DNA from: Bacteroides thetaiotaomicron VPI-5482
GTDB lineage: Bacteria; Bacteroidota; Bacteroidia; Bacteroidales; Bacteroidaceae
DNA: 64,000 nucleotides
Assembly: GCF_000011065.1 (NCBI RefSeq)
Contig: NC_004663.1
Span: 3,906,001 to 3,970,000, forward strand
Reading direction: 5' to 3'
The translations under genes and the position numbers were made by a program. Positions 7,435-18,009 of the stretch are shown piece after piece. Each line of letters opens with the position of its first letter. Position 1 is the first letter of the stretch. The notes under the pieces were generated by a model. That model saw nothing but the letters and a program-made list of their open reading frames with translations, was not told the DNA's origin and did no database searches.

Positions 7435-9939
7435 TCATAAACGCAGGGAAATCCGACTTTCTTCCCCTCGGTCCGGCATACGAAGGCTGCAAATACCGGT
7501 CGCCTTATCCCAACTCCACACCATACTTTCAGTGTCATCGTCCGGATTCTCTTCCAGACGTTCCGGCTTCACCTTCTTTACTTTCTTGCCTTGCACGGTA
7601 ACTCCTTTGGGAGCCGTCTTCAGATACATACGGAAAATAAAGTTTCGGGGAGCGGGCACTGCATACCCTTTTCCTTCACGGGCACCAACCGAAAGAAGAT
7701 AACCACCCTCCTCCGTCCGGAAGCGAACGGGAGTTTTGGCAAACTCATCCCGTTGATAGCCGAGGTCTTCTCCCTCATCTTCGTACAAAGTGAACGAGGC
7801 CTCCTCTCCTTTTGGTGCCGGAAATACTTCAAAGATCAGCGGATAGACCGGTTTCTCATGCGTGTAGTTCATCACCGGCATGGTGGGGATGATGGAACCC
7901 TGCTTTACAAACATCGGGATGCACGACAAGGGAGCTTCCACGGTAGTCCACTGTTCTCCGGTATAGACTGTTTGTTTATTGTTGTAGTCAATCCAAGTGC
8001 CTTCGGGCAGATAGACATTCTTCGTACGTGCCCCCTTCTTCACCACCGGAGCTACCAGCAGCTCTTGTCCGAACAAGAACTGCCCATCGGTAGAGAACGT
8101 TTCCATATCCGCCGGATATTCCAAAAAGAGAGGACGCATGATAGGCAATCCCGTATCGTGAGCTTCGCGGGCATACGTATAAATATAGGGCAATAAACGA
8201 TATTTCAGTTCGATGGCCTCCTTCGCGTTCTTTTCCGCTTCCGGACCGAAGAGCCACGGTTCTACCGGATTATCTCCCTCATGATGAATACGGCTCAAAG
8301 GATTGAATGCACCGAACTGTATCCAGCGGGTATAAAGTTCCGCAAAGGGGTGATAGTCTTCGATGTCTCCGCAATACCCCGTAATGTCACAGGTAGTAAA
8401 CGGAATCACTCCCAGCCCTGCGGAAAGAATCACCGGAATCTGATTAGCCAGTTGCCCCCAGCCCTGCAATACATCGTCTCCATTTCCGCAATCTCCCGTC
8501 CAACCGAACGTATAACGCTGCAATCCCGCATAAGCGGCACGGGTCATCTGAAAGACGCGACGGTTCGGATTCCGTTTCTCGAACTGCTCTTTGACCACTT
8601 TATCCCAAGTCAGTCCGTAGACATTATGGATTTCGTCGTGCATACCCAGGTGATGTTTCATCACAAGGCGTTCGGTCTGCTCTTCGTTGCTCCATGCGGG
8701 TTCTCCCATATCCGTCCAGAAGCCGGAGATGCCATCGTCAATGGGTTTCTGCTGATAGGTTCCCCACCAGTCGGCTACGGCAGGTAAGGTAAAATCCACT
8801 ACCCCACAATTTCCGCCCCAAGGCCACGGCATGTCATAACTCTTCCCGTTCGTGCTGTCCTTGACAAAATATCCCAGACGGTCCGCTTCCTCCCATTGCT
8901 TCTTGTTGGCTTGCGAGATGACCGGGTCTTGCGATACGACTACCTTGAATCCCATTTCTTTCAGATCGGCAAGCATCTTTTTCGGATGCCCGTAGTTGCC
9001 CTTCCGCCATTCGAAGTCCTGTAGATGTTCCGTCCAGCCGATGTCCTGATAGATAATATCACAGGGGATGCCGCGTGTCCGGTAGCCTTCGGCTATTTCG
9101 CGGCTCAGTTTCTCGCTTGTCAGCAGGCCACGGCATTGCGCAAAGCCCAATGCCCATTTCGGAGGCATGATAGGTTTGCCCGTCAGTCCTACATACTGAC
9201 TCAGGATTTCCTTATAGTCCTTGCCGAAGATGAAGTAGTAAATCATCTCCCCGTCCGGCGCCTCGAAGCTGTAATAATCACGGCTTTCCGTTCCGAACTT
9301 AAATTCTGTCTTATACGTATTATCAAGGAAAATACCATACCGGTAACTGCTCATAAAGAAAGGGATGCTCTTGTAAAGAGGGTCTTCCACCACACTGTAA
9401 CAAGGTTTATCGCTGTTCCACATCTTGTAAGATTCTCCTCTGCGGTCCATCTTGCCGGTCTTCTCCCCAAGCCCGAAGAAATGCTCGTCACGGCGAAGCG
9501 TTTTATATTCCACCTTCTTCGTGCCTTCGCTTACGTGTCCTTTATCGGCATAGTCACTGAAGAGGAGTTTCTGATATTTGTCGAATATCTGGATGCTCAT
9601 CGGCGACTTGTTCACCCGTATGCGCAGCTTCGAGGTAAATATCTCATAGCAGGCGGCCTGTTCGTCCACATGAACCGTTCCCACATCTTCCAGTTCTTCA
9701 TTGATCACGGCAAAGGAAGCGTTTCTCCGTTGCAGCTTCCCGTCCGGCGAGAACCAGATTCTTACCACGGAAGGACTGCAAAGTTGCAGTTGCAGCGCGG
9801 CACTGTCCGCCAGGTGAAAAGTCACCTGACGTCCCTGCTGCGTAAAAGAGGTACATATACTTTTTGCGTTTTCTGCCCAGACCAACGCCGGAAACATCAG
9901 ACACAACATCCACACCCCAAACTTATATCTAATCTTCAT
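7435..9939 (-). CDS. Secreted GH31 alpha-glucosidase of the dextran locus
   Basis: The 834-aa protein has a signal peptide (LCLMFPALVWAEN). It carries the classic GH31 motifs: GFWTDMGEP with nucleophile Asp410, and GWTGDCGN with acid/base Asp483. N-terminal galactose-mutarotase-like and C-terminal beta-sandwich domains complete the family layout. It is the last gene of the susC-susD-susE-GH66-GH31 operon, 34 bp after GH66. In that context it should release glucose from the non-reducing ends of isomalto-oligosaccharides in the periplasm or at the outer membrane. The role is inferred from family and position; alpha-1,6 preference cannot be read from these motifs. Confidence 0.92.
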   Translation of the reverse strand: MKIRYKFGVWMLCLMFPALVWAENAKSICTSFTQQGRQVTFHLADSAALQLQLCSPSVVRIWFSPDGKLQRRNASFAVINEELEDVGTVHVDEQAACYEIFTSKLRIRVNKSPMSIQIFDKYQKLLFSDYADKGHVSEGTKKVEYKTLRRDEHFFGLGEKTGKMDRRGESYKMWNSDKPCYSVVEDPLYKSIPFFMSSYRYGIFLDNTYKTEFKFGTESRDYYSFEAPDGEMIYYFIFGKDYKEILSQYVGLTGKPIMPPKWALGFAQCRGLLTSEKLSREIAEGYRTRGIPCDIIYQDIGWTEHLQDFEWRKGNYGHPKKMLADLKEMGFKVVVSQDPVISQANKKQWEEADRLGYFVKDSTNGKSYDMPWPWGGNCGVVDFTLPAVADWWGTYQQKPIDDGISGFWTDMGEPAWSNEEQTERLVMKHHLGMHDEIHNVYGLTWDKVVKEQFEKRNPNRRVFQMTRAAYAGLQRYTFGWTGDCGNGDDVLQGWGQLANQIPVILSAGLGVIPFTTCDITGYCGDIEDYHPFAELYTRWIQFGAFNPLSRIHHEGDNPVEPWLFGPEAEKNAKEAIELKYRLLPYIYTYAREAHDTGLPIMRPLFLEYPADMETFSTDGQFLFGQELLVAPVVKKGARTKNVYLPEGTWIDYNNKQTVYTGEQWTTVEAPLSCIPMFVKQGSIIPTMPVMNYTHEKPVYPLIFEVFPAPKGEEASFTLYEDEGEDLGYQRDEFAKTPVRFRTEEGGYLLSVGAREGKGYAVPAPRNFIFRMYLKTAPKGVTVQGKKVKKVKPERLEENPDDDTESMVWSWDKATGICSLRMPDRGEESRISLRL

Positions 9940-9973
9940 ACCTATCGTTTTTAGTTATTCCGTTGCAACTGCC

Positions 9974-11752
9974 TTATTCAGCTACAATCATTGTCCAGTA
10001 TTTCAAGGCAGGCAGTGTGAAGGAGACTACCCCGTTCTCCTGCGTAAATGCCAGTTCCTGCAAGGCTCCTCCGTGTACATCCGGTGATGCCACCCACAAT
10101 TTATTCACTTTGGCGGGCAGGTTCATCTGCAAGGTCGCTTTCGTGATCAGGGCAGGTTCGGGCATGGTGCCGTCCACGTCCCGCCAGCTAAGGCTGTTCG
10201 CCTGCGAGAAGTTAAGCAGATGCACTACTTGCTTGCCGTCTACCTGCTTGGCGTAAGTAGTGACCGACCCCAACTTTGGAGGCCATACGTTGAGTTTCAT
10301 TTCTCCGTTGGTACAGTTCATAGCGATGCTGTTCTCCGTTCCGCCATCGCGGAGCAGGTTCTGATAAGACGTGAGGAAGTCGTAGTAGTGAACCATTGCC
10401 GTTTTCAGTTCCTCGCTCATCGTCAGGTTGTCGTTCGGGAAATATTCTTTGCACAGCATATGGTCACCACCCAGTTCGAGATGCGAGCCACCCAAAGCGA
10501 ACATCACCGCATCCGTCAGCAGGATGCCCGCTGTATTGAACTCTCCCCGATGATCCGCCTTATTATAGTTCATATAGGCAGCGAAAACCGTATTCAGCTG
10601 ATTATTGCCATACACTCCGTTTTCATACAGGACGGCTTTCAGATGGGTAAAGTCCGCCTCATCCGCCCACATCTCATTATAGAAGAAATCTACTTTACCG
10701 GTTTCTCCGATCTGACGGGCACCGTAGCGGCTTACGGCATTCATCACCAGACTCTTGTCGGGATGCGCCTGCTTCATGGCTTCGATAAAAGAAGCATATC
10801 CTTCGCGGAGGTTGACCGGTGTACCGTTGTAGTTGTAAAGCGTTCCCCGCTTGCCCAACTGGTCGATCTGATAGCCGTCGAAGGCGAAGTTCGCATACAC
10901 GTCGTCATTCCGTTCCGCCATATATTGCTGCCATTCCTTGTCGGAAGGATCTACCAGATAGATATTGCTCTTCCATCCGCTTGGCAGGTCGTGACTGTCT
11001 TTCGTGGTATGCGAAGCGTCCTTAAACAGATACCATTCTTCTTTCACCCCGTCGGAAGCCGCATCCTTCAATGCCCCGAAACAAAGATTATAGAACATGG
11101 ACTTCATTCCAAAATGTTGTTGTGCCTTGATATAATTCTTCACAGAGCTTGTATGGACAGGGCGGTTCGCAATGTCGAGATATTCCTCGTCCAACTGCGT
11201 GCGTGTGCCGCCCAGCGGCCAATGATGTTTATTGTGCCAGTCCTGAAACTGTACCCAGTTGATGTGATGGCGGTTCAGATAGGCCATCTCTTCCAGTGTT
11301 TTCTCTTCTGTCTTGACTCCGTCGAAATCTGCCACGAAGCCATATCGGGGGAAACGTGCCGGATGGCTGGATACATCTACCGCAATCGTACCGACGATGA
11401 CATCCGTACCGTTTTCCTGCCGGTAAAGTTCTGCCATGTATCCTTTGAAATCGGTGGAAGGAGCCTTCCATGTCCAGTTCGTACCGCTGACCGGTTCTTC
11501 TCCGACTATTTCTCCCAAAAGGCGATAGCGTACCTTTGTTCCGGCAGGCAAGGCATCGGCGGCAGTGAAAGTCACTGTCTCGTTCGGTTTATAAAAAGCC
11601 TTGTCAGTTGTCAGTTCCACGCATAAGTCCGATGTCACCGGAGTTACTTCGGTCACACTGCCCGACGCTCCTCCGTTCTGTGGGTTCGATTCATGATCGT
11701 CGCTGCAAGACAGACACAGGAAGGCAGCCACCAAATATATTATCTTCTTCAT
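9974..11752 (-). CDS. GH66 endo-dextranase, surface lipoprotein
   Basis: The 592-aa protein begins with a lipoprotein signal (AFLCLSCSDD, lipobox cysteine at about residue 16). The acidic residues right after the cysteine fit surface export in Bacteroides. A beta-sandwich N-terminal domain (about 30-130) is followed by the GH66 barrel starting at YGFVADFDG. The catalytic pair is visible as GYQIDQLG (nucleophile Asp297) and YNEMWAD (acid/base Glu360). Their separation (63 residues) is close to that of characterised streptococcal dextranases. A C-terminal beta domain closes the protein. GH66 enzymes cleave internal alpha-1,6 bonds of dextran, which identifies the substrate of this locus. It is the fourth gene of the operon, 13 bp from susE. 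Confidence 0.93.
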   Translation of the reverse strand: MKKIIYLVAAFLCLSCSDDHESNPQNGGASGSVTEVTPVTSDLCVELTTDKAFYKPNETVTFTAADALPAGTKVRYRLLGEIVGEEPVSGTNWTWKAPSTDFKGYMAELYRQENGTDVIVGTIAVDVSSHPARFPRYGFVADFDGVKTEEKTLEEMAYLNRHHINWVQFQDWHNKHHWPLGGTRTQLDEEYLDIANRPVHTSSVKNYIKAQQHFGMKSMFYNLCFGALKDAASDGVKEEWYLFKDASHTTKDSHDLPSGWKSNIYLVDPSDKEWQQYMAERNDDVYANFAFDGYQIDQLGKRGTLYNYNGTPVNLREGYASFIEAMKQAHPDKSLVMNAVSRYGARQIGETGKVDFFYNEMWADEADFTHLKAVLYENGVYGNNQLNTVFAAYMNYNKADHRGEFNTAGILLTDAVMFALGGSHLELGGDHMLCKEYFPNDNLTMSEELKTAMVHYYDFLTSYQNLLRDGGTENSIAMNCTNGEMKLNVWPPKLGSVTTYAKQVDGKQVVHLLNFSQANSLSWRDVDGTMPEPALITKATLQMNLPAKVNKLWVASPDVHGGALQELAFTQENGVVSFTLPALKYWTMIVAE

Positions 11753-11765
11753 CTTGAATACTTGT

Positions 11766-13283
11766 TTATTGTTTTACAATTGAAATCGTTTCTTTCAACT
11801 GGTCAATCGTAATCCGATACGAGCCAGCTTCCTGAATATTCCATTTATTGTCCAGACTGCCGAGGTCTGTATCCGGATACATATTCTTCAGTTCCGCATC
11901 CGTTTTACTGGTAAATAAGGCTGTCTCCACTTCACCGGTCGGTGCCTTTCCGCTCTTGTCCGCCATCAGCCAGTCTCCGTTCCAGTCGGACTGCTTGTCG
12001 CAGGAGATCTTCATCTCCCCTGTATTCAGTGTACCGCTCCAGGTAAAGATGTAAGGGCTGTCGGCACTTTTAGCCATCGGGGTGGCGTTGTCGATGCTCC
12101 ATCCGTTCGGAGTGGCATCGCCTACCAGATACAGTCCTTCGTAGGGGGTAAACGGACGCATCAGCATCTTTTCCTTTCCCTTGGCTGTGAGGAACAGCAC
12201 TTTATAGGCCTTGCCGCATTCGCTTTCCTTCATTTGCCATTTATTGTCTTCACCTCCCAGTACAACTGAAGTGGAAGTATACGGAGCGTTCCCTTCGGTG
12301 GGATGGAAGAAAGCATCCGACTGACCGAAGTCCGTCACGGAAGTAAACTTAAAATCACCGTCCGCCTTCCACGGAATCACGGCACCATAATGGAACAGAT
12401 TCATCTGAACGGCATCTTTAGACAGTGCCTCGAATCCCCAGCCATTATCGCCGGTAAAGGAGCCGACAATATAGAATTCTTCAAAGCGCCATCCGATGTT
12501 TTCCGTTTCGGTCATGGTCATTGTCAGGTCGAGCAGGTCTACCTTGACTATATAGGTCGCTTCCTTGCTGACTGTAAACGGTTCGTCCGGTTCGTCGCCC
12601 GATGTGCGGTAGATAAGCCGTAGTTCTTCTCCGGCAGCGGCATCCCGGTTGTAGGATGGAAGAAATTCTCCCAATGTCGTTATAAACTTGAATACACCGG
12701 TATTCAGCTTTCCTGTCCACGTAAACTGTCCGTTGTCCGTGCGCTCCATAGGCGTCGCTTGATCGGCGCTCCATCCGTTAGGGGCAGCTTCTCCGATGAG
12801 GTAAAGCGTCGGAGTAACCGGTTGATAAGTAGTCACATCCAGCGCAACTGTGGCACGCTGCTCCTTTTCTTCCATTCCGGCAACAGTAGCGGTAATGCGT
12901 GCTTCCAGCGATACTTTTTCGGCATAGCCGACGCCTAGCTGCGTGTTCAGAAACTGATTGAGTTCTTCCGTTTTCTTCGTCCACTGATAAGTTCCCGTTC
13001 CTAAATCTACGGAATAGGCACGGGCGAAGTCTGTTCCCGCCTTGGCTATTTCCAGTGTATAAGAGATGCGGTTCCCGCTTCCGTAGTTTGTTCCCGTAGT
13101 CCATGAAAGCGTTAACGCTTCCTGAGTGTGATTCTTTTCGTTCAGTACGATCTCCTGCTGATTCACCGTAAGAGTCAGCGTATCATGTCCCTTGTCCGTC
13201 TCCATATAGTCCTCGGCGCAGGAAACCATCGCTCCACCGATGAAAAGAGAACACAGTATCTGATATATATATTTCTTCATCAT
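11766..13283 (-). CDS. SusE/SusF-like glycan-binding lipoprotein of the dextran locus
   Basis: The 505-aa protein has a lipoprotein signal (GGAMVSCAEDYMET). An N-terminal SusE Ig-like domain (about 30-155) is followed by three tandem starch-binding-like modules. These start at PTLYLIGEAAPNGW (about 165), FEEFYIVGSFTGDNGW (about 268) and EGLYLVGDATPNGW (about 385). The first and third share the block NGW-(S)-(A/I)D-(N/Q)-ATPM, a sign of internal duplication. It should sit on the outer surface and hold dextran for the GH66 enzyme and the SusC/D pair. It lies between susD (33 bp) and GH66 (13 bp). Confidence 0.88.
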   Translation of the reverse strand: MMKKYIYQILCSLFIGGAMVSCAEDYMETDKGHDTLTLTVNQQEIVLNEKNHTQEALTLSWTTGTNYGSGNRISYTLEIAKAGTDFARAYSVDLGTGTYQWTKKTEELNQFLNTQLGVGYAEKVSLEARITATVAGMEEKEQRATVALDVTTYQPVTPTLYLIGEAAPNGWSADQATPMERTDNGQFTWTGKLNTGVFKFITTLGEFLPSYNRDAAAGEELRLIYRTSGDEPDEPFTVSKEATYIVKVDLLDLTMTMTETENIGWRFEEFYIVGSFTGDNGWGFEALSKDAVQMNLFHYGAVIPWKADGDFKFTSVTDFGQSDAFFHPTEGNAPYTSTSVVLGGEDNKWQMKESECGKAYKVLFLTAKGKEKMLMRPFTPYEGLYLVGDATPNGWSIDNATPMAKSADSPYIFTWSGTLNTGEMKISCDKQSDWNGDWLMADKSGKAPTGEVETALFTSKTDAELKNMYPDTDLGSLDNKWNIQEAGSYRITIDQLKETISIVKQ

Positions 13284-13316
13284 ATGATCTGTCTAAATGA
13301 ATGATTGTAAAAGCAA

Positions 13317-14807
13317 TTAATAACCGGGATTCTGAGTCATCAGATTGTTAGAGTCCATCTCTGTCTGCGGGATGGGCAGCAGCAGGCGTTCCTTCGTCAC
13401 CTGATTCTTGCCGATAGATTTCAGGAACTCAATCGCATAGTTACCATTATTGATGCGAATCATGTCAAACCAGCGATGTCCCTCAAAAGCAAGTTCCATC
13501 CGGCGTTCGTGAATAATCTTTTCCCGCATTGTTTCCTGATTCAAGGTAGTCGGTACATCCGCCAGTCCGGCACGCTGACGGACGATATTCAGAGGTGCGG
13601 CAGCCTGATCGGGATGTCCCAGTTCGTTCAGCGCTTCCGCCTTCTTCAACAGGACATCCGCATAACGGTATACCACGAAGTTATTCGGGTTGGTATTATA
13701 TTCCGGCGAAACGGTCTTCGACACAAGGAACTTCCGGACGTTGTAACCTGTATTCGACCACGAACGTCTGTACTCCATGCCGTCGAAAGCAGGACAGCCT
13801 TGATATAACACGGTCACATCTTTGCGCAAATCGCCCGCTTCGTACTCTTTGATAAATTCTTCCGTAGGCAGATTCCATCCGTAAGCGCCTGCCACCATGC
13901 CGGAGTTACGGGGTCCCATGAAGGTCGACAGCCAGGAAGACTGGTTATCCCCTCCCCAGAAATCGTATTCCGTACTGCCGGAGTATTGTACTTCGAAAAG
14001 GGATTCCGCACCGTTATTGATCGTAGCGTCGAAATTATCGGCATACTTGCACTGAGACAAATCATATCCCATCGCAGTAATCTGGTCGCACAACGTAACA
14101 ACTTCATTGTAATAATCCCGATGATTGGGCGCCAGCGTCAGGTAAATATCTGCCAGCATAGCCATCGCCGCCTCTTTGCAGGCACGTCCCTTGTCATTTT
14201 CTCCGTAACTGCTCTTTGGGGGAAGCATATCCACCGCATTCTTACAGTCCGAAAGAATCTGCGCATATACCTCATCTACCGTATTGCGGGCAATATCCGT
14301 CGACTGTCCCGGCTCAAAGGGCTGTAGCCGCAAAGGTACGCCACCATAAAGACGGACGAGGATATAGTAGTAATGAGCACGCAGGAAATATGCCTCACCC
14401 ATGCAACGGTCTTTTATCTCATCGGAGATGGCAGCCGAAGGCAGATTGGAAAGCACGATATTACAACGTCCGATGCCTACCCACGGAGAACGCCATACGT
14501 ACAGGGCAAAACCGTTGTCGCTCTGCGCTATAAAGTTAGCCGCCTGAACAGTTTCCAGTCCGTCGGTTCCTCCCCCGGCGCCTACCTCGCTGTTGCCGGC
14601 AAGGATGTCGAGGCTCCACAGGCGCTGATTATACATATTGGACGACTGCAACGTCTTATAGCAGGCAGTAGTCAGTGCTACGGCAATCTCATTGGTCACT
14701 TCCGATTCGGGGTCCACACCGTATTTGGGGTACTTATCCAGAAAATCACTGCACGATGTCAAGGCAAGTACGGCAAGTATCATTATAAAAGTCAGTTTCT
14801 TTTTCAT
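13317..14807 (-). CDS. SusD-like glycan-binding lipoprotein (dextran locus)
   Basis: The 496-aa protein starts with a lipoprotein signal (ILAVLALTSCSDFLDKYPK). It has the RagB/SusD helical TPR scaffold, with the typical IxDRCMGEAYFLRAHYYY and VRLYGGVPL segments. The C-terminal signature is ERRMELAFEGHRWFDMIR, ending in LLPIPQTEMDSN...NPGY. It forms the lid on the SusC channel and binds dextran fragments at the surface. Only 15 bp separate it from susC. Confidence 0.95.
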   Translation of the reverse strand: MKKKLTFIMILAVLALTSCSDFLDKYPKYGVDPESEVTNEIAVALTTACYKTLQSSNMYNQRLWSLDILAGNSEVGAGGGTDGLETVQAANFIAQSDNGFALYVWRSPWVGIGRCNIVLSNLPSAAISDEIKDRCMGEAYFLRAHYYYILVRLYGGVPLRLQPFEPGQSTDIARNTVDEVYAQILSDCKNAVDMLPPKSSYGENDKGRACKEAAMAMLADIYLTLAPNHRDYYNEVVTLCDQITAMGYDLSQCKYADNFDATINNGAESLFEVQYSGSTEYDFWGGDNQSSWLSTFMGPRNSGMVAGAYGWNLPTEEFIKEYEAGDLRKDVTVLYQGCPAFDGMEYRRSWSNTGYNVRKFLVSKTVSPEYNTNPNNFVVYRYADVLLKKAEALNELGHPDQAAAPLNIVRQRAGLADVPTTLNQETMREKIIHERRMELAFEGHRWFDMIRINNGNYAIEFLKSIGKNQVTKERLLLPIPQTEMDSNNLMTQNPGY

Positions 14808-14822
14808 TTTCTTCCTCCTGAT

Positions 14823-17800
14823 TTAAAAGTTAAAGTTCAAGCCCATACTGAATGTACGCGAGATAGGGTAACGGCTGCTGTCTATACCGTTGACATCCAC
14901 CTCGGGGTCGAAGCCCGAATATCTGGTGATAGTCGCCACATTCTCGCAAGAGAAGGAGATACGGGCGTTTTCCAGTTGAATCTTTTGCAACCACTTTTTA
15001 GGCAGTGTATACGAAAGGGTGATATTTTTCAGACGGAGATACGAGCCGTTTTCCACAAATCGGTCGGATACGCGGCAGTTCTGGTTCGGGTCGCCCCAGA
15101 TGGCACGCGGCATGGAGTAGCTTGTGCCTTCTCCTGTCCAGCGGTTCAGTACGGCTGTGGTCTGGTTGTAGGCGGCAGCCATTCCTTCGTTGTCCACATT
15201 GTTGGCATTATAAATCTTGTTGCCTGCCACTCCTTGCAGGAAAACGGAGAGTTCCCATCCTTTGTAAGATAGGTTGTTGGAGAGTGAGAAGAACCAGTTC
15301 GGATTCGGATTGCCAAGAATCGTACGGTCTTCGTCGTTAATCACTCCGTCGTTGTTCAAGTCTCTGAAGCGGATGTCCCCCGGAGCTGCGCCCGGCTGGG
15401 TGGCGTGGCGGTTGACTTCTCCCCAGTTCTGGAAAAGCCCGTCGGTAACGTATCCATAGAAAACGTTGATCGGGTAACCGGCTTTCAGCATGGTCACGTA
15501 TGAATTGCCTATCTGGTTGATAAACATCGGAGTTTCGCTGTTCAGATCCAGAATCTCATTCTTATTATAGGTAGCCGTTAAAGCGGATTCCCAGGAGAAG
15601 ATGCCTTTCAGGTTGATGGTACGCAATGTCATTTCCACTCCTTTGTTGCGCATCTTGCCGGCATTGGTGAAAGTCTCGGTAGTATCTTCAAAGCCCGAAG
15701 TGATGGGGATGGAAGCCTTCACCAGCATATCGTTCGTATTCTTGATATAAGCATCCAGTGAGAGGCTGACACGCGAATCGAACAGGCTCATGTCCACACC
15801 GAAGTTGGCCTGGCGCACTTCTTCCCAATGGATGTTCGGATTGGAGAGAGTGGTAGATACCAAAGCAGTGGAGTTATTGTTTCCGAAAGGATAGACACCC
15901 GTGTTGTAGGATGCGACAAATCCATAGTTACCGATTTCCTGATTACCGGTCACACCGTATCCGACACGCAGTTTGAGATCGTTCATCAGGAAGTTATCTT
16001 TCGGGAACCAGTCTTCCTGAGAAACACGCCAAGCCAGAGATACGGAAGGGAATGTTCCCCATCGGTTGTTCTTACCAAAGCGGGAAGAGCCGTCACGACG
16101 TACGGTAGCCGTCAGGAGGTATTTGTCTTCGTATGAGTAGTTGAGACGTGCCATCAGTGAGAGCAGTGCCCAGTCGCTCTGGCTGCCGCCAAGGCTGTAC
16201 ATCTTTTCTCCGTTGTCCATCTCATGGATATTGTCGAACATGAAGATGTTTTTCTGTGCGTTCAGATAATCGTAGTTATTCCACTGTGCGGAAGAACCTG
16301 CCATCACACCTACACGGTGTTTCTTTGCAAAAGTATGATCGAATACGAAGTAGTTGTCCCACAGGTAGGTGAATGATTTGTTGTCGCTTTTGTAGCGGGA
16401 AGATTCTTCTACCGGATTCGGTTTCCAGTCGTATGCCGGCGTGAAGTTGTCGGCAAACCAGAACTTGGCGTCATAGCCGAAGGTACTTTTCAGTTTCAGC
16501 CATTTAGTGAAGGTGATCTCTCCGGTGATGTTCGCGAGAAAGTTATATCCTTTCGTCTCGTTAGTCATCATGTGAAGCGTACCGATCGGATTGCGGATAC
16601 TTCCGTACCATTGCGCCTCCTGTCCGGGACCGCTCCAACTGCCGTCGTCATTCTTCACCGGTTGGGTGGGAAGGGCTTTCATCGCATCACCGATACTATA
16701 TGTTCCTCCTTCTTTTACGTCTGTGCTGAATGTCAGGTTGGTGGTGAATTTCAGCCATTTGTTGACTTGGGCGTCACTGTTCGCCTGAAAATTGAAACGG
16801 CGATAATTGACACTCTTCACAATACCGGACTGATCGAGAAAACCGCCGGATACATAATAATGCGCCTTTTCCGTGCCGCCGGAATAGCTGACCGAATAAC
16901 TCTGCTTCACTCCCGTGCGCAGCATCTCGTCGAGCCAGTTGGTTCCTTTTCCCAATGAAGAAGGGTCTGCCCAGTAAGGGTTGGTGTTATCGTCATTGTT
17001 TGAGAGCATATCATTGCTCAATGCTGCATATTGGGCGGCATTCAGCATATCAGGCACTTTGGTTGCATTCTGTATCGCCCAGTTCGCATTGACCGTTACC
17101 TTTCCGGCGCCTTCGGCACCGCGTTTGCTGGTAATCATCACTACACCGTTGGCACCGCGCGAACCGTAGATGGCAGTTGCCGAAGCATCTTTCAGCACGT
17201 CTACCCGTTCCACATCGGCCATATTCAGAGAAGACAGACCTAAGTCGGTAGGGATTCCGTCGATCACCACCAGCGGGTTGCTGTTGTTGATCGTGCCCAG
17301 ACCACGGATTTTAATGGTTACATTGTCCCCCGGTTTGCCGGCATCGATAATTTGCACGCCGGATACTTTTCCCTGCATTGCCTGACCGATATTGGCTACC
17401 GGAGAGTCTTTGATATCTTTGACTCCTACGGAAGATACGGCGCCGGTCAGGTCGCTCTTTTTCATCGTTCCGTAACCTACTACAACGACTTCGTCCAATA
17501 CTTCGGTATCTTCCTGCAAGGTTACTTTCAGTGCGGTTTTTCCGTTCACCGAAACAGTCTGCGTCTTATAGCCGACAAAAGAAATGGTCAATGCGCTGTT
17601 AGCAGAAACATTTAATGAGAAGTTACCGTCGATATCGGTAATCGTGCCGTTCGTGGACTTGCCTTCTATCACACTGGCTCCGATCACCGGTTCGCCCGTG
17701 GCGTCCACTACATGTCCTTTTACTGTAATCTGCTGTGCGAATGCACTAAGAGATAGTAACAAGCCCCACATTATTAATAGGAGGCGATGTTCAAAGCCTT

Positions 17801-17828
17801 TCGACTTTATACTCTGTTCCATGTACAT
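14823..17828 (-). CDS. SusC-like TonB-dependent transporter (dextran locus)
   Basis: The protein is 1001 aa from the ATG at 17828; the frame is open from an ATG at 17885, and the next ATG is at 17822. A signal peptide (LLLIMWGLLLSLSAFAQ) is followed by a CarboxypepD_reg-like domain (ITVKGHVVDATGEPVIGASV). Next come the conserved DEVVVVGYGT segment, the TonB plug (VSGVQIID, then VLKDASATAIYGSRGANGV) and a 22-strand outer-membrane barrel ending in MGLNFNF. It imports oligosaccharides into the periplasm using TonB energy and pairs with the adjacent SusD. It is the first gene of the five-gene operon; the regulator gene lies 180 bp upstream. Confidence 0.95.
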   Translation of the reverse strand: MYMEQSIKSKGFEHRLLLIMWGLLLSLSAFAQQITVKGHVVDATGEPVIGASVIEGKSTNGTITDIDGNFSLNVSANSALTISFVGYKTQTVSVNGKTALKVTLQEDTEVLDEVVVVGYGTMKKSDLTGAVSSVGVKDIKDSPVANIGQAMQGKVSGVQIIDAGKPGDNVTIKIRGLGTINNSNPLVVIDGIPTDLGLSSLNMADVERVDVLKDASATAIYGSRGANGVVMITSKRGAEGAGKVTVNANWAIQNATKVPDMLNAAQYAALSNDMLSNNDDNTNPYWADPSSLGKGTNWLDEMLRTGVKQSYSVSYSGGTEKAHYYVSGGFLDQSGIVKSVNYRRFNFQANSDAQVNKWLKFTTNLTFSTDVKEGGTYSIGDAMKALPTQPVKNDDGSWSGPGQEAQWYGSIRNPIGTLHMMTNETKGYNFLANITGEITFTKWLKLKSTFGYDAKFWFADNFTPAYDWKPNPVEESSRYKSDNKSFTYLWDNYFVFDHTFAKKHRVGVMAGSSAQWNNYDYLNAQKNIFMFDNIHEMDNGEKMYSLGGSQSDWALLSLMARLNYSYEDKYLLTATVRRDGSSRFGKNNRWGTFPSVSLAWRVSQEDWFPKDNFLMNDLKLRVGYGVTGNQEIGNYGFVASYNTGVYPFGNNNSTALVSTTLSNPNIHWEEVRQANFGVDMSLFDSRVSLSLDAYIKNTNDMLVKASIPITSGFEDTTETFTNAGKMRNKGVEMTLRTINLKGIFSWESALTATYNKNEILDLNSETPMFINQIGNSYVTMLKAGYPINVFYGYVTDGLFQNWGEVNRHATQPGAAPGDIRFRDLNNDGVINDEDRTILGNPNPNWFFSLSNNLSYKGWELSVFLQGVAGNKIYNANNVDNEGMAAAYNQTTAVLNRWTGEGTSYSMPRAIWGDPNQNCRVSDRFVENGSYLRLKNITLSYTLPKKWLQKIQLENARISFSCENVATITRYSGFDPEVDVNGIDSSRYPISRTFSMGLNFNF

Positions 17829-17913
17829 CAATTTAAAGTTAATATTAGGATTACTTTTTGTTTTCACTGAAACAAAAGTATCCACAATTAAATGCGCTTC
17901 TTTTGCCAGATAG

Positions 17914-17943
17914 CAAAAATATAGTGGTTTATACAGTACAAAA
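17914..17943 (-). promoter_or_regulatory. Probable promoter of the dextran susC operon
   Basis: On the minus strand TATTTTTG (17914-17921) fits TAnnTTTG. TTTTG (17939-17943) lies 17 bp upstream, slightly short of the usual 19-21, as can occur at regulator-dependent promoters. The gap between regulator and susC holds no gene. Confidence 0.4.
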
Positions 17944-18009
17944 CAGCATAAAACACTAATAATAAGAATATTATAGAATAGCGACCGTGCTAAAAAAGTA
18001 GTGGATTTC